Of a stretch of DNA of 64,000 nt, positions 1 through 10,926 are shown one piece after another. The stretch is from the NCBI GenBank assembly GCA_016584305.1, contig JACEEZ010018533.1, positions 241,006-305,005 on the forward strand, given 5' to 3'. Under the pieces are notes generated by a model. That model was not told the origin of the DNA, ran no database searches, and saw only the letters and a program-made list of their open reading frames with translations. The first letter of the stretch is position 1; every line of letters begins with the position of its first letter. Position numbers and translations under genes: made by a program. The DNA is from Chionoecetes opilio. Taxonomy: Eukaryota; Arthropoda; Malacostraca; Decapoda; Majidae.

Positions 1-70
1 TTTAAGTGGAATGAATGTGGAGAAACATGAGGGAGAAGGTGGACTGGTGGCAAGGGAGATAACTATAGTC

Positions 71-266
71 TATATTTTTTAACGAGGCAAAAATTCCAAT
101 CTATCTTAAGGTCTCGTGCTTAAAATTATGCCTATGTTTACCTGATAATATGGTTAACTATGATAAAATAGAACTGAAATTTATAAGAACAGTAGTATTC
201 CCTTCTCCTGGCATCAAATATCAGCCAGTAAATAGCAAAGGGTCAGGATTTTTCACCTCGTAAAAA
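71..266 (+). mobile_element. MITE-like family A, copy 1
   Basis: An element of about 195 bp has imperfect terminal inverted repeats: left TTTTTTAACGAGGCAAAAAT, right end complement TTTTTACGAGGTGAAAAAT. It is nearly identical to the copies at 10730-10926 and, inverted, at 48042-48243. It has no coding capacity. Confidence 0.75.
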
Positions 267-423
267 CAACAACAGTATAAGGACTTACTTTTTATGAGGA
301 ATTAGCTTCACCACTGAAACATCCGTGGCATATGGACTGTTCTTATCTGTGGCACCCAACCGCGCTTTTATATCAGAAGGCACTTTACTGCAAGACAAAA
401 GACAGGTCAGTACAGGTAACAGG

Positions 424-648
<225 letters not shown>

Positions 649-810
649 GTCTGTTTGTAGGTTTATAACAGGGTGTAAGACTATAACTGACTGTAAGACT
701 GTGACTGTGTAAGACTATAAGACTGTGTGTGACTGTAAAGGCCCTGTAACATTACCAGTCCTAAAGTAATGGATTAGCTTATATTACTCTATGCTAGTAC
801 AACACCACTA

Positions 811-2338
811 CTCTATTATATCTACTACTATTATCTATCCACTCTATTCTATTATCTACTACTATTATCTATCCACTCTATTCTATGATCTACTACTATT
901 ATCTATCCACTCTATTCTATTATCTACTACTATGATCTATCCACTCTATTCTATTATCTACTACTATTATTTATCCACGCTATTCTATGATCTACTACTA
1001 TTATCTATCCACTCTATTCTATTATCTACTACTATTATCTATCCACTCTATTCTATTATCTACTACTATTATCTGTCCACTCTATTCTATTATCTACTAC
1101 TATTATCTATCCACTCTATTCTATGATCTACTGCTATTATCTATCCACTCTATTATATTATCTACTACTATTATCTATCCACTCTATTCTATTATCTACT
1201 ACTATTATCTATCCACTCTATTCTATTATCTACTACTATTATCTATCCACTCTATTCTATGATCTACTGCTATTATCTATCCACTCTATTCTATTATCTA
1301 CTACAATTATCTATTCACTCTATTCTATGATCTACTGCTATTATCTATCCACTCTATTATATTATCTACTACTATTATCTATCCACTCTATTCTATTATC
1401 TACTACTATTATCTATCCACTCTATTCTATTATCTACTACTATTATTTATCCACTCTATTCTATGATCTACTACTATTATCTATCCACTCTATTCTATTA
1501 TCTACTACTATTATCTATCCACTCTATTCTATTATCTACTACTATTATCTATCCACTCTATTCTATTATCTACTACTATTATCTATCCACTCTATTCTAT
1601 GATCTACTACTATTATCTATCCACTCTATTCTATTATCTACTAATATTATCTATCCACTCTATTCTATTATCTACTACTATTATCTATCCACTCTATTCT
1701 ATGATCTACTACTATTATCTATCCACTCTATTCTATTATCTACTACTATTATCTATCCACTCTATTCTATGATCTACTACTATTATCTATCCACTCTATT
1801 CTATTATCTACTACTATTATCTATCCACTCTATTCTATTATCTACTACTATTATCTATCCACTCTATTCTATTATCTACTACTATTATCTATCCACTATT
1901 ATATCTACTACTATTATCTATCCACTCTATTCTATTATCTACTACTATTATCTATCCACTCTATTATATTATCTACTGCTATTATCTATCCACTCTATTA
2001 TATTATCTACTACTATTATCTATCCACTCTATTCTATTCCTCCACTCTATTCTTACTCTATTCTATTACTAGTACAACACCTCCACTCTATTATATTATC
2101 TACTACTATTATCTATCCACTCTATTATATTATCTACTGCTATTATCTATCCACTCTATTATATTATCTACTACTATTATATATCCACTCTATTCTATGG
2201 CTCCACTCTATTCTTACTCTATTCTATTACTAGTACAACTCCTCCACTCTATTATATTATCTACTACTATTATCTATCCACTCTATTCTATTCCTCCACT
2301 CTATTCTTACTCTATTCTATTACTAGTACAACTCCTCC
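811..2338. repeat. 34-bp minisatellite, about 1.5 kb
   Basis: Tandem units of 34 bp contain CTACTACTATTATCTATCC and ACTCTATTCTAT. Two main variants alternate, ending TATTATC or TATGATC. Toward 2035-2340 the array breaks into a longer composite unit containing CTATTACTAGTACAAC. The long Tyr/Leu/Ser frames are periodicity artefacts. Confidence 0.95.
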
Positions 2339-2499
2339 ACTTCCTGAATATGGTCCTTTTCCATTCCGCTGTCAATAAATTTACGTGTTGTGTCAGTTAG
2401 TAATGGTAGTCAAACGGATTAACTTCTATTCTAAACGTAATTGTAACATGGTATATGTAAACCTCATTACACATTTCATTATTATCTATGAAAAAAAGG

Positions 2500-2533
2500 G
2501 AAAAAAATGCTTACAGGCGCTATAGGCTCCAAC

Positions 2534-2566
<33 letters not shown>
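2500..2566 (+). repeat. SINE 3' end with poly(A) tail
   Basis: ACAGGCGCTATAGGCTCCAA followed by CGT and about 31 A. The same end occurs inverted at 14567-14610 and, weaker, at 26806-26850, so this is the 3' terminus of a dispersed SINE. Confidence 0.6.
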
Positions 2567-2568
<2 letters not shown>

Positions 2569-2586
2569 GATTAGTCAAGAAGAATG

Positions 2587-2841
2587 GTACCTGGAACTGT
2601 CGCCGATTGGAACCCTCGCCGCCGTCGTCGAGTGTTCCAATTCTTGATATTACAGGACCCAATATATACATTTAATCAAGTGTTACCCGTGTTTCTGCAT
2701 TCAGGGATGAAATACTATCGTTAGCTTGATCAGTTAAGTTAGATTAGGTGCCATTAAACAGGTTAGGTTAAAATTTCTACGTCGACGAGAGTTCTAGTTT
2801 GTTGTTTCGGTGAGACTTCCCATCGGCGACAGTTCCATAAA
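2587..2841. mobile_element. Possible inverted-repeat element
   Basis: TGGAACTGTCGCCGATTGGA near 2592 is repeated in inverted form at 2818-2838 (complement TGGAACTGTCGCCGATGGGA), with weaker similarity outwards. About 255 bp with no coding. Outer ends and target duplication were not defined. Confidence 0.45.
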
Positions 2842-3060
2842 CCAGAAGGATTAGGTCAGAAAAATGCAAGGTTGAACTCATGAACCGATGAACTTAATAT
2901 TAACCGAGACGGATACTCCAACACGCCCTTGTAACACTGTAATGTATTGAGTTATGAAACCTTTAGGTATGTCAGGATCCCATTATAGAGGTGATCGTAC
3001 TCAAGAAATGATGGAATATTTTTATTCTTAAACCCTTGAAATTTACTTACTGCATTTTAC

Positions 3061-3155
3061 ATCTACTTCTATTATCTATCCACTCTATTATATTATCTAC
3101 TACTATTATCTATCCACTCTATTATATTATCTACTACTATTATCTATCCACTCTA
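3061..3155. repeat. Isolated short block of the 34-bp minisatellite
   Basis: Nearly three units of the array at 811-2338 appear here, 720 bp away from the main array, in the same orientation. Confidence 0.85.
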
Positions 3156-3249
3156 TGGTAGCTAGAGGAACAAAAACTTTTCGCTCCTAATCCCGACTGC
3201 GAACCTAAGATTAAGATAAACCATAGCCTTAAATTTAGTCTCTCATAAC

Positions 3250-3520
3250 TTGGACAATTATGTGCCTCTAAATTTCTGGTCAAGACATTTCAGAGCTCAA
3301 TAATGTTGAAAATTATGTGACTATAAATTTCTGGTTAAAACATTTCAAGGCTCAATAATGTGGAAAATTATGTGACTCTAAATTTCTGGTCAAGACATTT
3401 CAAAGCTCAATCACGTGAAAATTTCTGTAACTATAAATTTCTGGTTAAGACATTTCAAGGCTCAATAATGTGGAAAATTATGTGACTATAAATTTCTGGT
3501 TAAGACATTTCAAGGCTCAA
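3250..3520. repeat. Tandem repeat, about 55-bp unit, five copies
   Basis: CTAAATTTCTGG or CTATAAATTTCTGG recurs at about 3271, 3328, 3381, 3436 and 3491, each followed by TCAAGACATTTCA-like and AAGGCTCAATAATG-like sequence. Confidence 0.85.
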
Positions 3521-3590
3521 GTCGGCGTGGCACACTGGGGGGTCGATGCCTGATGCCTGTCCCTGTGCCACACTGATGCTGATGACACAC

Positions 3591-3592
3591 AC

Positions 3593-3626
<34 letters not shown>

Positions 3627-3650
3627 GTAGATAGATAGATAGATAGGTGC
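3591..3650. repeat. (GATA)n microsatellite
   Basis: About fourteen GATA/GGTA units, immediately downstream of the protease exon on its strand. Confidence 0.9.
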
Positions 3651-3725
3651 ATTATTGACCACAGTATTTACAAGAGAACTCGATAAAATACCAACGAACT
3701 CATCACACATCCACAGCACACTTAC

Positions 3726-3891
3726 CGTAGCATGCAGTGGGCCGCGGACAAGACGTAGGTGTCAGTGATAAGAATGGCGCCACAGAACACCAGGTCGATA
3801 CTGGGGTCGTAAAGCCCCACCATCCACGGGTACTTGTTAATGGTAGTAGCCTGGCCACCCACCACTTTGGTTGCGAAGCGTAGGCCACATT
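3726..3891 (-). CDS. Exon B: start of chymotrypsin-family serine protease domain (His exon)
   Basis: The exon has 166 bases, with acceptor AG at 3893-3892 and donor GTAAGT from 3725. It begins by completing a split codon (phase 1) and ends after two bases of the next codon. It encodes ECGLRF, then the activation site KVVGGQ (cleavage after Lys, new N-terminus VVGG), the strand KYPWMVGLY, the core FCGAILI with the Cys42-equivalent, and YVLSAAHCML with catalytic His57 and Cys58. Spacing fits the S1A family well. The Asp102 and Ser195 exons should follow on the minus strand but no D-I-A-L or G-D-S-G-G coding was found in 1-3725. The gene may continue off the left edge, or this may be a lone duplicated exon. 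Confidence 0.85.
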
Positions 3892-4209
3892 CTGACAACG
3901 ATATCAACTTATAGTCATTCGTACTTCTGCCCAGTTCTCGCCAGGTTGACAGTCTTACGTCATCCTTTACTCTTTAACCCCTTGAGGCCCAGAACGTAAT
4001 TTCCATTGTCATTTGGGTACCATTAGACGATTTTAATGAATATAAGCAATATTTTTTAGATATGACCTGTTTAGTATCCTTGTCCACTAGGTCATTTGGT
4101 ATTTATATTAAGTTACTTTTTGTAATTTTATGGCTAATAACAGATGATTCTACAGTACTATATAGCAGCAAGGAAAGATCTGGGCGTGAAGGGGTTATTA
4201 ATCCACACA

Positions 4210-4240
<31 letters not shown>

Positions 4241-4927
4241 CTGCAGACTTTGAATCTCCTATGAATCACGGCACATACCATTTCTACTCATCTCGTCTCC
4301 TCTTCTCTTCGCTGCAGACTTTGAATCTTCACTATGAATCACGGCACATACCATTTTCTACCAAATTCTATCTACAAACTTTTCAGTCTCACCTTTACAA
4401 CTACTATCTAACCTCCTATTCATTGGGTCTATTTTCTATTGTGATTCAGTGTAATTGTAACCTAACTTAACCTAACCTAACCTAACCTAACCTAACTAAC
4501 CTAACCTAACCTAACCTAACCTAACCTAACCTAACCTAACCTAACCTAACCTAACCTAACCTAACCTAACCTAACCTAACCTAACCTAACCTAACCTAAC
4601 TTAACCTAACCTAACCTAACCTAACCTAACCTAACTAACCTAACCTAACCTAACCTAACCTAACCTAACCTAACCTAACCTAACCTAACCTAACCACTAA
4701 CCTAACCTAACCTAACCTAACCTAACCTAACCTAACCTTTACTATACCTACTTTACATCTAACCTAACCTACTCCCAACTCTTTTCTACTGTTGCACAAT
4801 CATACTTAGCTCCATGTTGTGCTCCTTTACCATGTCGTTCATTCTGAAATTCCTCTTTTTCCTATGTTGATCTTTTCCTTTTGTTTTAATTTATTGTCAA
4901 CACTGACTCTCCATGGTTATATTTGCA

Positions 4928-5000
<73 letters not shown>

Positions 5001-5467
5001 ATCAGTTGAATACAAAAAGCTGTCATAAGAACATAAGAAAATAAGGAAGCTACAAGAGGCCGCGAGACCTACACGAGGTAGTTCCTGTTACTTAACACTA
5101 CCTACATCCAGCTTTCATCCCCATCCATGAATTTATCTCGCCTCCTTTTAAAACTCCCTAATGACTCTGTACTAACTACCTGTTTACTGAGTCCATTCCA
5201 ATCATTTACCACCCCATTTGTGAACCAGTTTTTCCCTATTTCTTTTTAAAATCTACGCTTTTCTGTCACTTACGGCAGGCGGATTTCTGGAATATTTCTG
5301 GTCCCGCATTGTGGAGTACGGCGCCGGGAAATACCAAGCTCGTGGTCGAGTTTGTGGTGGTGGTATTGGCTGCCTGACTGGAGTTCGATTCTGAAGGGAA
5401 ACATAGGAGTGAGTGAGCCGCTATACTGATGAGGCACGGTGTGTGTGTGTGTGTGTGTGTGGTGTCT

Positions 5468-5513
<46 letters not shown>

Positions 5514-5525
5514 TGTGTGGTGTCT

Positions 5526-5573
<48 letters not shown>

Positions 5574-5597
5574 TGGTACTCTTGTTATTTTGAAGCC

Positions 5598-5673
<76 letters not shown>

Positions 5674-8600
5674 TCACAAAGGACTGACCAAGGGAGACAA
5701 CAAAAAAGAGGTAACAAAAAAGCCTTCTTAGGCAACGATAGATAAGATAGGCAACAATAGCCTACTTTTGGTTGGGGTGGATGGTACTGAAACATCTTCC
5801 CACAGCTTGCAAGTATACAAAAGTCAATGTGTAGTAGTAGTTTATGTGAAGGATTGCAAGAGAATGCATGAAGTAGCTACAATTTTTAACGTTAAAATGT
5901 TATGAAAAAAAAAAAAAAGTAGCTCGATGTATCTCTTTCGTTACATCGAGTCAGTCAGTTGGAGTGAGTCACAGTGATGGGTAGGGAGTCAGTTTGTGTG
6001 AGTCAGGGAAGTGGGTGGGTGAGTCGGGGTCGTTCAAGATGTGCTGGTAAAAGGGAGGGGGGAGTGGGAGGGGGAGGGGGGAGGGGGGGAAAAACTAACG
6101 GTGACTCACTAACCTGTCTGGCGGAGGGTGTCGGGAGTGGGTACTGCTGAGTCAATTGAGTCGTCATCGTCTTTGAGTGTGTCCGAGCTATGTGAGTCAT
6201 CCAAATCCTCTGCTTCTGAGTCATTATTGTCTTCCGGTATATGTGAGTCATCCGCGTCGTCATTGTTCTCTCCTGAGTCAGAGTTACCGGTAGCGTCGTC
6301 CCCATGTGGTGCTCCTGAGTCATCAGAGTCATCATCTTTATCTAGCATATCTGAGTCATTATTGTTCTCGCTTGTCACTGAGTCAGCCGGAATGTTACCT
6401 CCTTGTGGTATCTCTGAGTCATCATCGTCTTCGGGTGTGTTTGAGTCATTTAAGTCATCATCGCCCTCGGGTATGTTTGAGTCATCATCGCCCTCGGGTG
6501 TGTTAGAGTCATCATCGCCCTCGGGTGTGTTTGAGTCATCATCACCCTCGGGTGTGTTTGAGTCATCATCGCCCTCGGGTATGTTTGAGTCATCATCGCC
6601 CTCGGGTGTCTTTGAGTCATCATCGCCCTCGGGTGTGTTTGAGTCATCATCGCCCTCGGGTGTGTTTGAGTCATCATCGCCCTCGGGTGTGTTTGAGTCA
6701 TCATCGCCCTCGGGTGTGTTTGAGTCATCATCGCCCTTGGGTGTGTTTGAGTCATCATCGCCCTCGGGTGTGTTTGAGTCATCATCCCCCTCGGATATGT
6801 TTGAGTCATCATCGCCCTCGGGTGTGTTTGAGTCATCATCGCCCTCGGGTGTGTTTGAGTCATCATCGCTCTCGGGTGTGTTTAAGTCATCATCGCCCTC
6901 GGGTGTGTTTGAGTCATCATCGCCTTCGGGTGCATTTGAGTCATCTAAATCATCATCGTCCTTGGGTGTGTTTGAGTCATCATCGTCTTCAGGTGTGTTT
7001 GAGTCACCTAAATCATCATCGTCCTTGGGTGTGTTTGAGTCAACATTGTCCTCGAGTGTGTCTGAGTCAGCATCGTTCTCCGCTGTTTCAGCTTCAGTTG
7101 AAACATCATCGTCTACAGGTTTCAGTAACACATTTGAGTCATTGTCTGGAGTAGTTTCTAAGTCAGTGCCGGTGTGTGGACTCACAGAATGTGGCGGATC
7201 ATTGTGTTCTTTCGTGACTTCAAGATCTAATTTGGTAGCAAAACTGTCCTGTGCCGGCTGAGACTCGTCGGCTGCCTGGGTTAGTGATGAGCCTGGGCTG
7301 GGGGAGTGTAAGGGATCGAAAATGACAATGGGCTCCCTGTCGAACCAGGACTTGAGCCCCTGATCTGCAGGACGCGGAAAATCTTGTTTGAGAGATGAGT
7401 CTCCTTGTGGACTGCTAGGCTCTCGCTCGACCTTGTCTCCTATTGGGAAATTCGTTGCTGCCGAGTAATGAAATTGGCCCTGGGTTGGATAATTACTGCC
7501 ACTCGGATTTCTTTCAGTCTTCTGACCAACAACGGCGGTATTTTCGTCAAATTCTAAGAGTGACGTTAGAGGATCATCACCAGAGGATAAAGTAGGGTAA
7601 GAAGTGTGTCGTTCACCCATGGGTTGAATGGTTTTAGTGGGAAATGGCGGAAACCCGTCATTGCCTGTGGTTGAGCCCTTTTCATTGATTTGTAAGACAC
7701 TGTCCATTTCAGGACCACTAAACGTATCAGTTATTAGGGTATTGCTGTCGCTTTCACCCTGATTCAGGGGGTCATCGCTGTTAGTTGACGTAAAAGAGGT
7801 GGACGTCTTGTCTTCACTCTCACTATCAGGTGAGTCAGTCACACTGCTAAAAAAACTACCAAAAAGATCCACCATCGCCTCGTCGAGTGCTGCCTGGTCC
7901 TCCTCCTCCCTGACCGCCAACATAGCCTCATCCACCTCTTCACGCTGCAGTTCCTCCATCTTAATAGACAGAACTTGACCCACGTCAATACCGAGAGAGT
8001 CTTGAGGCAGTGCTGTTACTGCTTCTGCTGTGTCAGTTACCACGTCTATCTCTTCTAGTGGAGGAGCTACAGTTTCTATATCTTCCATGATGGGAATTAC
8101 AGTGGTTACATCTTCCATAGGAAGAACTATTGTGTAAATATTTTCCATAGTGGGTGTTACTGTCTCTAATTCTTCTATAAGATTTACTGTCTCTACCTCT
8201 TTTAGTGTAGAACCTATGGTGTCCACCTCTTGTGGAAAAATTAACGTTTCTTCCTCACGTACCGGCTCGGTGACAGTGTTCACTTGTTCAGTAGTGATCA
8301 TGTCCACTAGTATGGAAGGGACCGTGTTTACCTCAGGCGATGGAATGGGAACTGTGTCTATTACATGTGGAAAGGTAGTGGATGAGTCTTCATTTACAGA
8401 TTCGGTGTTATTATTGCTTTCCTGAGTTACCGACGCTGATAGAATGGTAGTACCTGTGTTGATGGTGCTGACTGCATCGGCACTTGAGTCAGTCAGAGTT
8501 ACCTGCAACTCATTGTTATCAGACTGCGAATCTGATTTGTGATTTTGAAGACTTACCATGTCACCAAACAAAGCCTCGTGTTCATCGTTAGCACTGACGC

Positions 8601-9474
8601 TTTCATCGTTGTGTAGACGAGTGTGCTGCGGCGCGTCACCTGCGGGACCCCACACGTGCCCCATCGGTGAGATGACGTCGTGCGCGAAGGGTTTCGAATG
8701 ACTGTCACTGAGAAGAAAGTTGAGATTATCATTGTTTGTCGCGTGATCCTCGTATGAGATAGACTCCTCTGGCACCATGTGTTTTACCGAAACTCCTGTG
8801 AAGCCTTCCGTGTTGGCTAACGAAGGTGGTGTGTCCCCGGGTCGTGCATGCAGCTGCAGAGGCAGGGCGTTAGGGATGGGTGGATGGCGGGATGAGCTGG
8901 GCGCTCGATCATTCAGCTTAGGACTGAGTGATGTGACGATGTTATGGATTTTCTCAGAGACTTGAGCAACATTTGGAGTCTGCACATTGTAGTAGAGGGG
9001 AGGATTGTTGCCTTCGCTGGGGATGGGAACATACTGTCCCTCGATATAGAGTCCTGAAGCATCACTCAGAGCAATGGGTGTTGGTCGCCATGACGGAGGG
9101 GGATCACGTCTCTCCGGCTGAATGTCGATTTCCAGTGCTCCATCCGGGCTTGTATGAAAATCTTGAGTATCAACAGGGTGCTGATCGAACTCTGGAGTTC
9201 TTGAAGTCAGCTTTTCATCACCCTCCGCCTCTTGTGTTAAGGTGGCGTCGTGCACTGCGTGGTCGGTGAGAGGCTCGAGCGGGGCGTCACCGTCCCGGCG
9301 TAGGTGCATGCCCTCCTTCAGGTACGCCAACAGCGGTGAGTTGTGTCCCAGGACTTCGCTGTCTACCATGATAGTCGTCTTTCCTAACGTGTAGGGCACC
9401 AAGACGGCCCGCACCCCACCCCACACCAGCACACTCACCACCGCGACACACGTTACCACCCCGACTCTTGCCAT
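3726..9474 (-). CDS. Probable secreted serine protease gene with a giant acidic N-terminal region (partial, 3' end off window)
   Basis: Two exons on the minus strand join in phase. Exon A (9474..6114) has a signal peptide and about 1120 residues of low-complexity, strongly acidic sequence. It ends ACAG with a donor GTTAGT, leaving one base (G) of a split codon. Exon B (3891..3726) follows an acceptor TTGTCAG and begins AA-TGT-GGC, so the joined codon is GAA and the protein reads E-C-G and then a trypsin-like domain start (KVVGG, AAHC). A Cys-Gly just before the activation site is usual in secreted arthropod proteases whose N-terminal region stays disulphide-linked to the catalytic domain. The 2.2-kb intron holds microsatellites and a LINE tail, and I saw no other exon in it. 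The link between the exons is inference from strand, order and phase. Catalytic Asp and Ser exons are not in the window, so activity cannot be judged. The alternative is two unrelated neighbouring genes. Confidence 0.6.
3974..4199 (+). mobile_element. TTAA-flanked MITE family B, copy 1
   Basis: It starts TTAACCCCTTGAGGCCCAGA and ends AGATCTGGGCGTGAAGGGGT followed by TA. The interior carries the family hallmark GATATGACCTGTTTAGTATC. It lies just upstream of the protease exon B acceptor, inside the intron. Confidence 0.85.
4236..4365. repeat. Tandem duplication, about 77-bp unit
   Basis: CTTCGCTGCAGACTTTGAAT to CACGGCACATACCATTT occurs twice in direct orientation, following a (CT)n stretch at 4208-4236. 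Confidence 0.85.
4455..4736 (-). repeat. Interstitial arthropod telomeric array (TTAGG)n
   Basis: About 55 units of CCTAA (TTAGG on the minus strand) run with few interruptions (CTAAC, ACTAACC). Degenerate units continue to about 4770. TTAGG is the common arthropod telomere repeat. Unique sequence and exons on both sides show that this copy is internal. Confidence 0.95.
4926..4999. repeat. (GT)n microsatellite
   Basis: About 37 GT units, ending just before a LINE tail at 5026. Confidence 0.95.
5026..5273 (-). mobile_element. Truncated LINE 3' end (family L)
   Basis: On the minus strand this is the end of a LINE reverse-transcriptase frame (KLEKRRFK..., NWFTNRV-like, NDWNGL-like) with a short 3' tail ending TTTTCTTATGTTCTTATG. 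The same tail recurs in nine places in the window. Confidence 0.75.
5440..5670. repeat. (GT)n blocks followed by a poly(T) tract of about 72 bases
   Basis: Two GT arrays separated by TGTCTGTGTATG (5440-5570), then a pure T run 5599-5670. The T run may be the inverted poly(A) tail of a retroposon. Its length in the genome is uncertain because such runs are hard to sequence. Confidence 0.9.
6114..9474 (-). CDS. Exon A: signal peptide plus long acidic repeat region (about 1120 aa)
   Basis: The open frame runs on upstream to about 9576 but without an ATG. The chosen ATG at 9474 has G at +4 and begins MARVGVVTCVAVVSVLVWGG, a typical signal peptide with likely cleavage after VRA. Residues about 25-400 are Ser/Thr/Asp/Glu-rich with no recognised fold. 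Residues about 360-480 show a degenerate repeat of 13-15 residues built on T-V-x-P-x-M-E-D. Residues about 810-1020 are a tandem array of about twenty 9-mers, consensus SNTPEGDDD, in a near-perfect 27-bp DNA repeat. A looser Asp/Ser-rich tail follows. No membrane segment is seen after the signal peptide, so the product is probably secreted. The in-frame TAG lies inside the donor sequence, so the exon is judged to end at 6114. No homologue was recognised; an extracellular acidic, possibly Ca2+-binding linker is inference only. Confidence 0.75.
6415..7050 (-). repeat. 27-bp coding minisatellite encoding SNTPEGDDD repeats
   Basis: This in-frame tandem array of about twenty 27-bp units lies inside exon A. 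Most units are almost identical at DNA level, with occasional changes (NIP for NTP, a K for E, S for G, and L or an extra DD at the ends). Near-identity at synonymous sites indicates recent expansion or homogenisation rather than old protein repeats. Long open frames in the other frames and on the other strand here are by-products of the 27-bp (9-codon) periodicity. Confidence 0.9.
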
Positions 9475-9830
9475 TATCACAACACTTCTGTCCTCGCGTG
9501 CAAACCAAGCATAGCATTCACTCGCACTGCACCTAAACCGTCTAAATTCAACACAAAAACACCAACACGCACACAAAATCTATTTTCTTTCGGACTTCAC
9601 TCAGTCAATTTTTTTTTATTCACGAGGGTGGTGCTCCGAACCTGTGTGGCCGAATGCCCTTCTCCTTGAGCGGCGGAGGAGCGCGCAGGTGCTCACGTTG
9701 GAGCTCCACGTTGTTCTGACGGAATCTGACCTACTGTCTGGCCCGGCCCCGCTGCGTTGCTCTCGCCCGCCCTCCTGCGCCTCCACCACCACCACCACCA
9801 CCGCCATGCATTGGTGGAGTATGCGAAGCG
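9475..9830 (-). promoter_or_regulatory. Putative 5' UTR and GC-rich promoter region of the protease-like gene
   Basis: Sequence upstream of the chosen ATG becomes strongly GC-rich between about 9640 and 9830, unlike the AT-rich surroundings, and ends in a (CAC)n tract. This fits a promoter or first-exon region for the minus-strand gene. No TATA box or defined initiator was identified. A 120-codon plus-strand frame here is probably fortuitous. Confidence 0.35.
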
Positions 9831-10227
9831 TGATAAGAGATGACGATTTAACTAAAAGGAATTATATCAAGAACTTGAGTCACGTGCCCAAGGAGGGGGT
9901 CATGATAATGGAAGTATATCTCCATGCTTTGAGGACACAGACTTGTTTCTTCCGTTTGTTCGTTAAGTCAAATTTAACTTTTCTTATACTAAAAGTAAAC
10001 AAATAGACACATACAGTAACATACCTTGCATACTGAAGCGATATATCTACTGTTATTGTTAAGTATTTATTATTGGGATGCTGACATTAAGCTTTGTCGC
10101 CTGTACTGCAAGGTATAAGCACTCAGCATGTTGACATCAGTCTACTCAATCAGACCTGAACACTCAAAATTTTCAGGTAGATGCTATAAATCCAGCGAAG
10201 CTATGAGTTAGTCATCATGATTTAATC
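9831..10227. other. Intergenic, nothing recognised
   Basis: AT-rich sequence with no recognised repeat or coding. Confidence 0.4.
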
Positions 10228-10303
10228 CCCTCATGCTACAGGAACTACCTCGTATCCCTGGTCTCGCGGCCTCTTGTAGCTTCCTTATTTTCTTATGTTC
10301 TTC
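10228..10303 (+). mobile_element. LINE 3' tail fragment (family L)
   Basis: Only the last 75 bases of the family are present: GGAACTACCTCGTATCCC to CTTATTTTCTTATGTTCTT. Confidence 0.7.
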
Positions 10304-10729
10304 TGCTCCACAGATCGCCTTGCTGCACCACGGGCAGATCACCCGGGGTTGTGTTCCCACGGTGATGAAAATGAAGACACATTCTACACGTCTACCACAA
10401 AGGTAAGATAGCTCATGAGGTTGTCGTGATCATGCAGTTGTCCTAAACTTACGTATATCAGATGCAGAAATGTGAGCATCCTGCGATATCGTATAAACAA
10501 GTTCTGTATACCCAATTAACAGGTATTTTGATAGATAGATAAATAAATAAACAAATGGATAGATATATTGATTAATTGATGCATAAACAGTTAACTACGT
10601 AAGTGAATAAATAAGGAAACACGTAATTACTTCGATTGGATTAAGAACAACTAAATCCACATGAAGGTTTTTGCAAGATTACCTGACCACCTATCTCTAT
10701 CATATTAAAAGTCTATAGATCTATAGGCT

Positions 10730-10926
10730 ATTTTTTTTTAACGAGGCGAAAATTCCATTCTGTCTTAAGGTCTCATGCTTAAAATTATGCCTATGTTTAC
10801 CTGATAATATGGTTAACTATGATAAAATACAACTGAAATTAAGAAGAACCGCAGTATTCCCTTCTCCTGGCATCAAATATCAGTCAGTAAGCAGCAAGGG
10901 GTCAGGATTTTTCACCTCGTAAAAAA
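10730..10926 (+). mobile_element. MITE-like family A, copy 2
   Basis: It has the same ends and the same interior as the element at 71-266 (shared stretch from AATTATGCCTATGTTTACC to CCTTCTCCTGGCATCAAAT). Differences are scattered single bases. Confidence 0.75.

Noticed and set aside
791..2400. Frames of up to 256 codons rich in Tyr, Leu, Ser, Ile
   Set aside because: They follow the 34-bp minisatellite period (three units give 102 bases, a whole number of codons), so stops are avoided by chance.
3250..3520. CRISPR-like repeat-spacer array
   Set aside because: Repeats are directly adjacent tandem units with no unique spacers, and the window is eukaryotic.
6128..7261. 377-codon plus-strand frame rich in Ser/Pro/Glu, plus other frames over the 27-bp array
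   Set aside because: Shadow of the coding minisatellite in exon A; the minus-strand frame has the signal peptide, start and splice donor.
9644..10006. 120-codon plus-strand frame
   Set aside because: It lies over the GC-rich upstream region of the minus-strand gene, includes a (CAC)n run and shows no protein family character.
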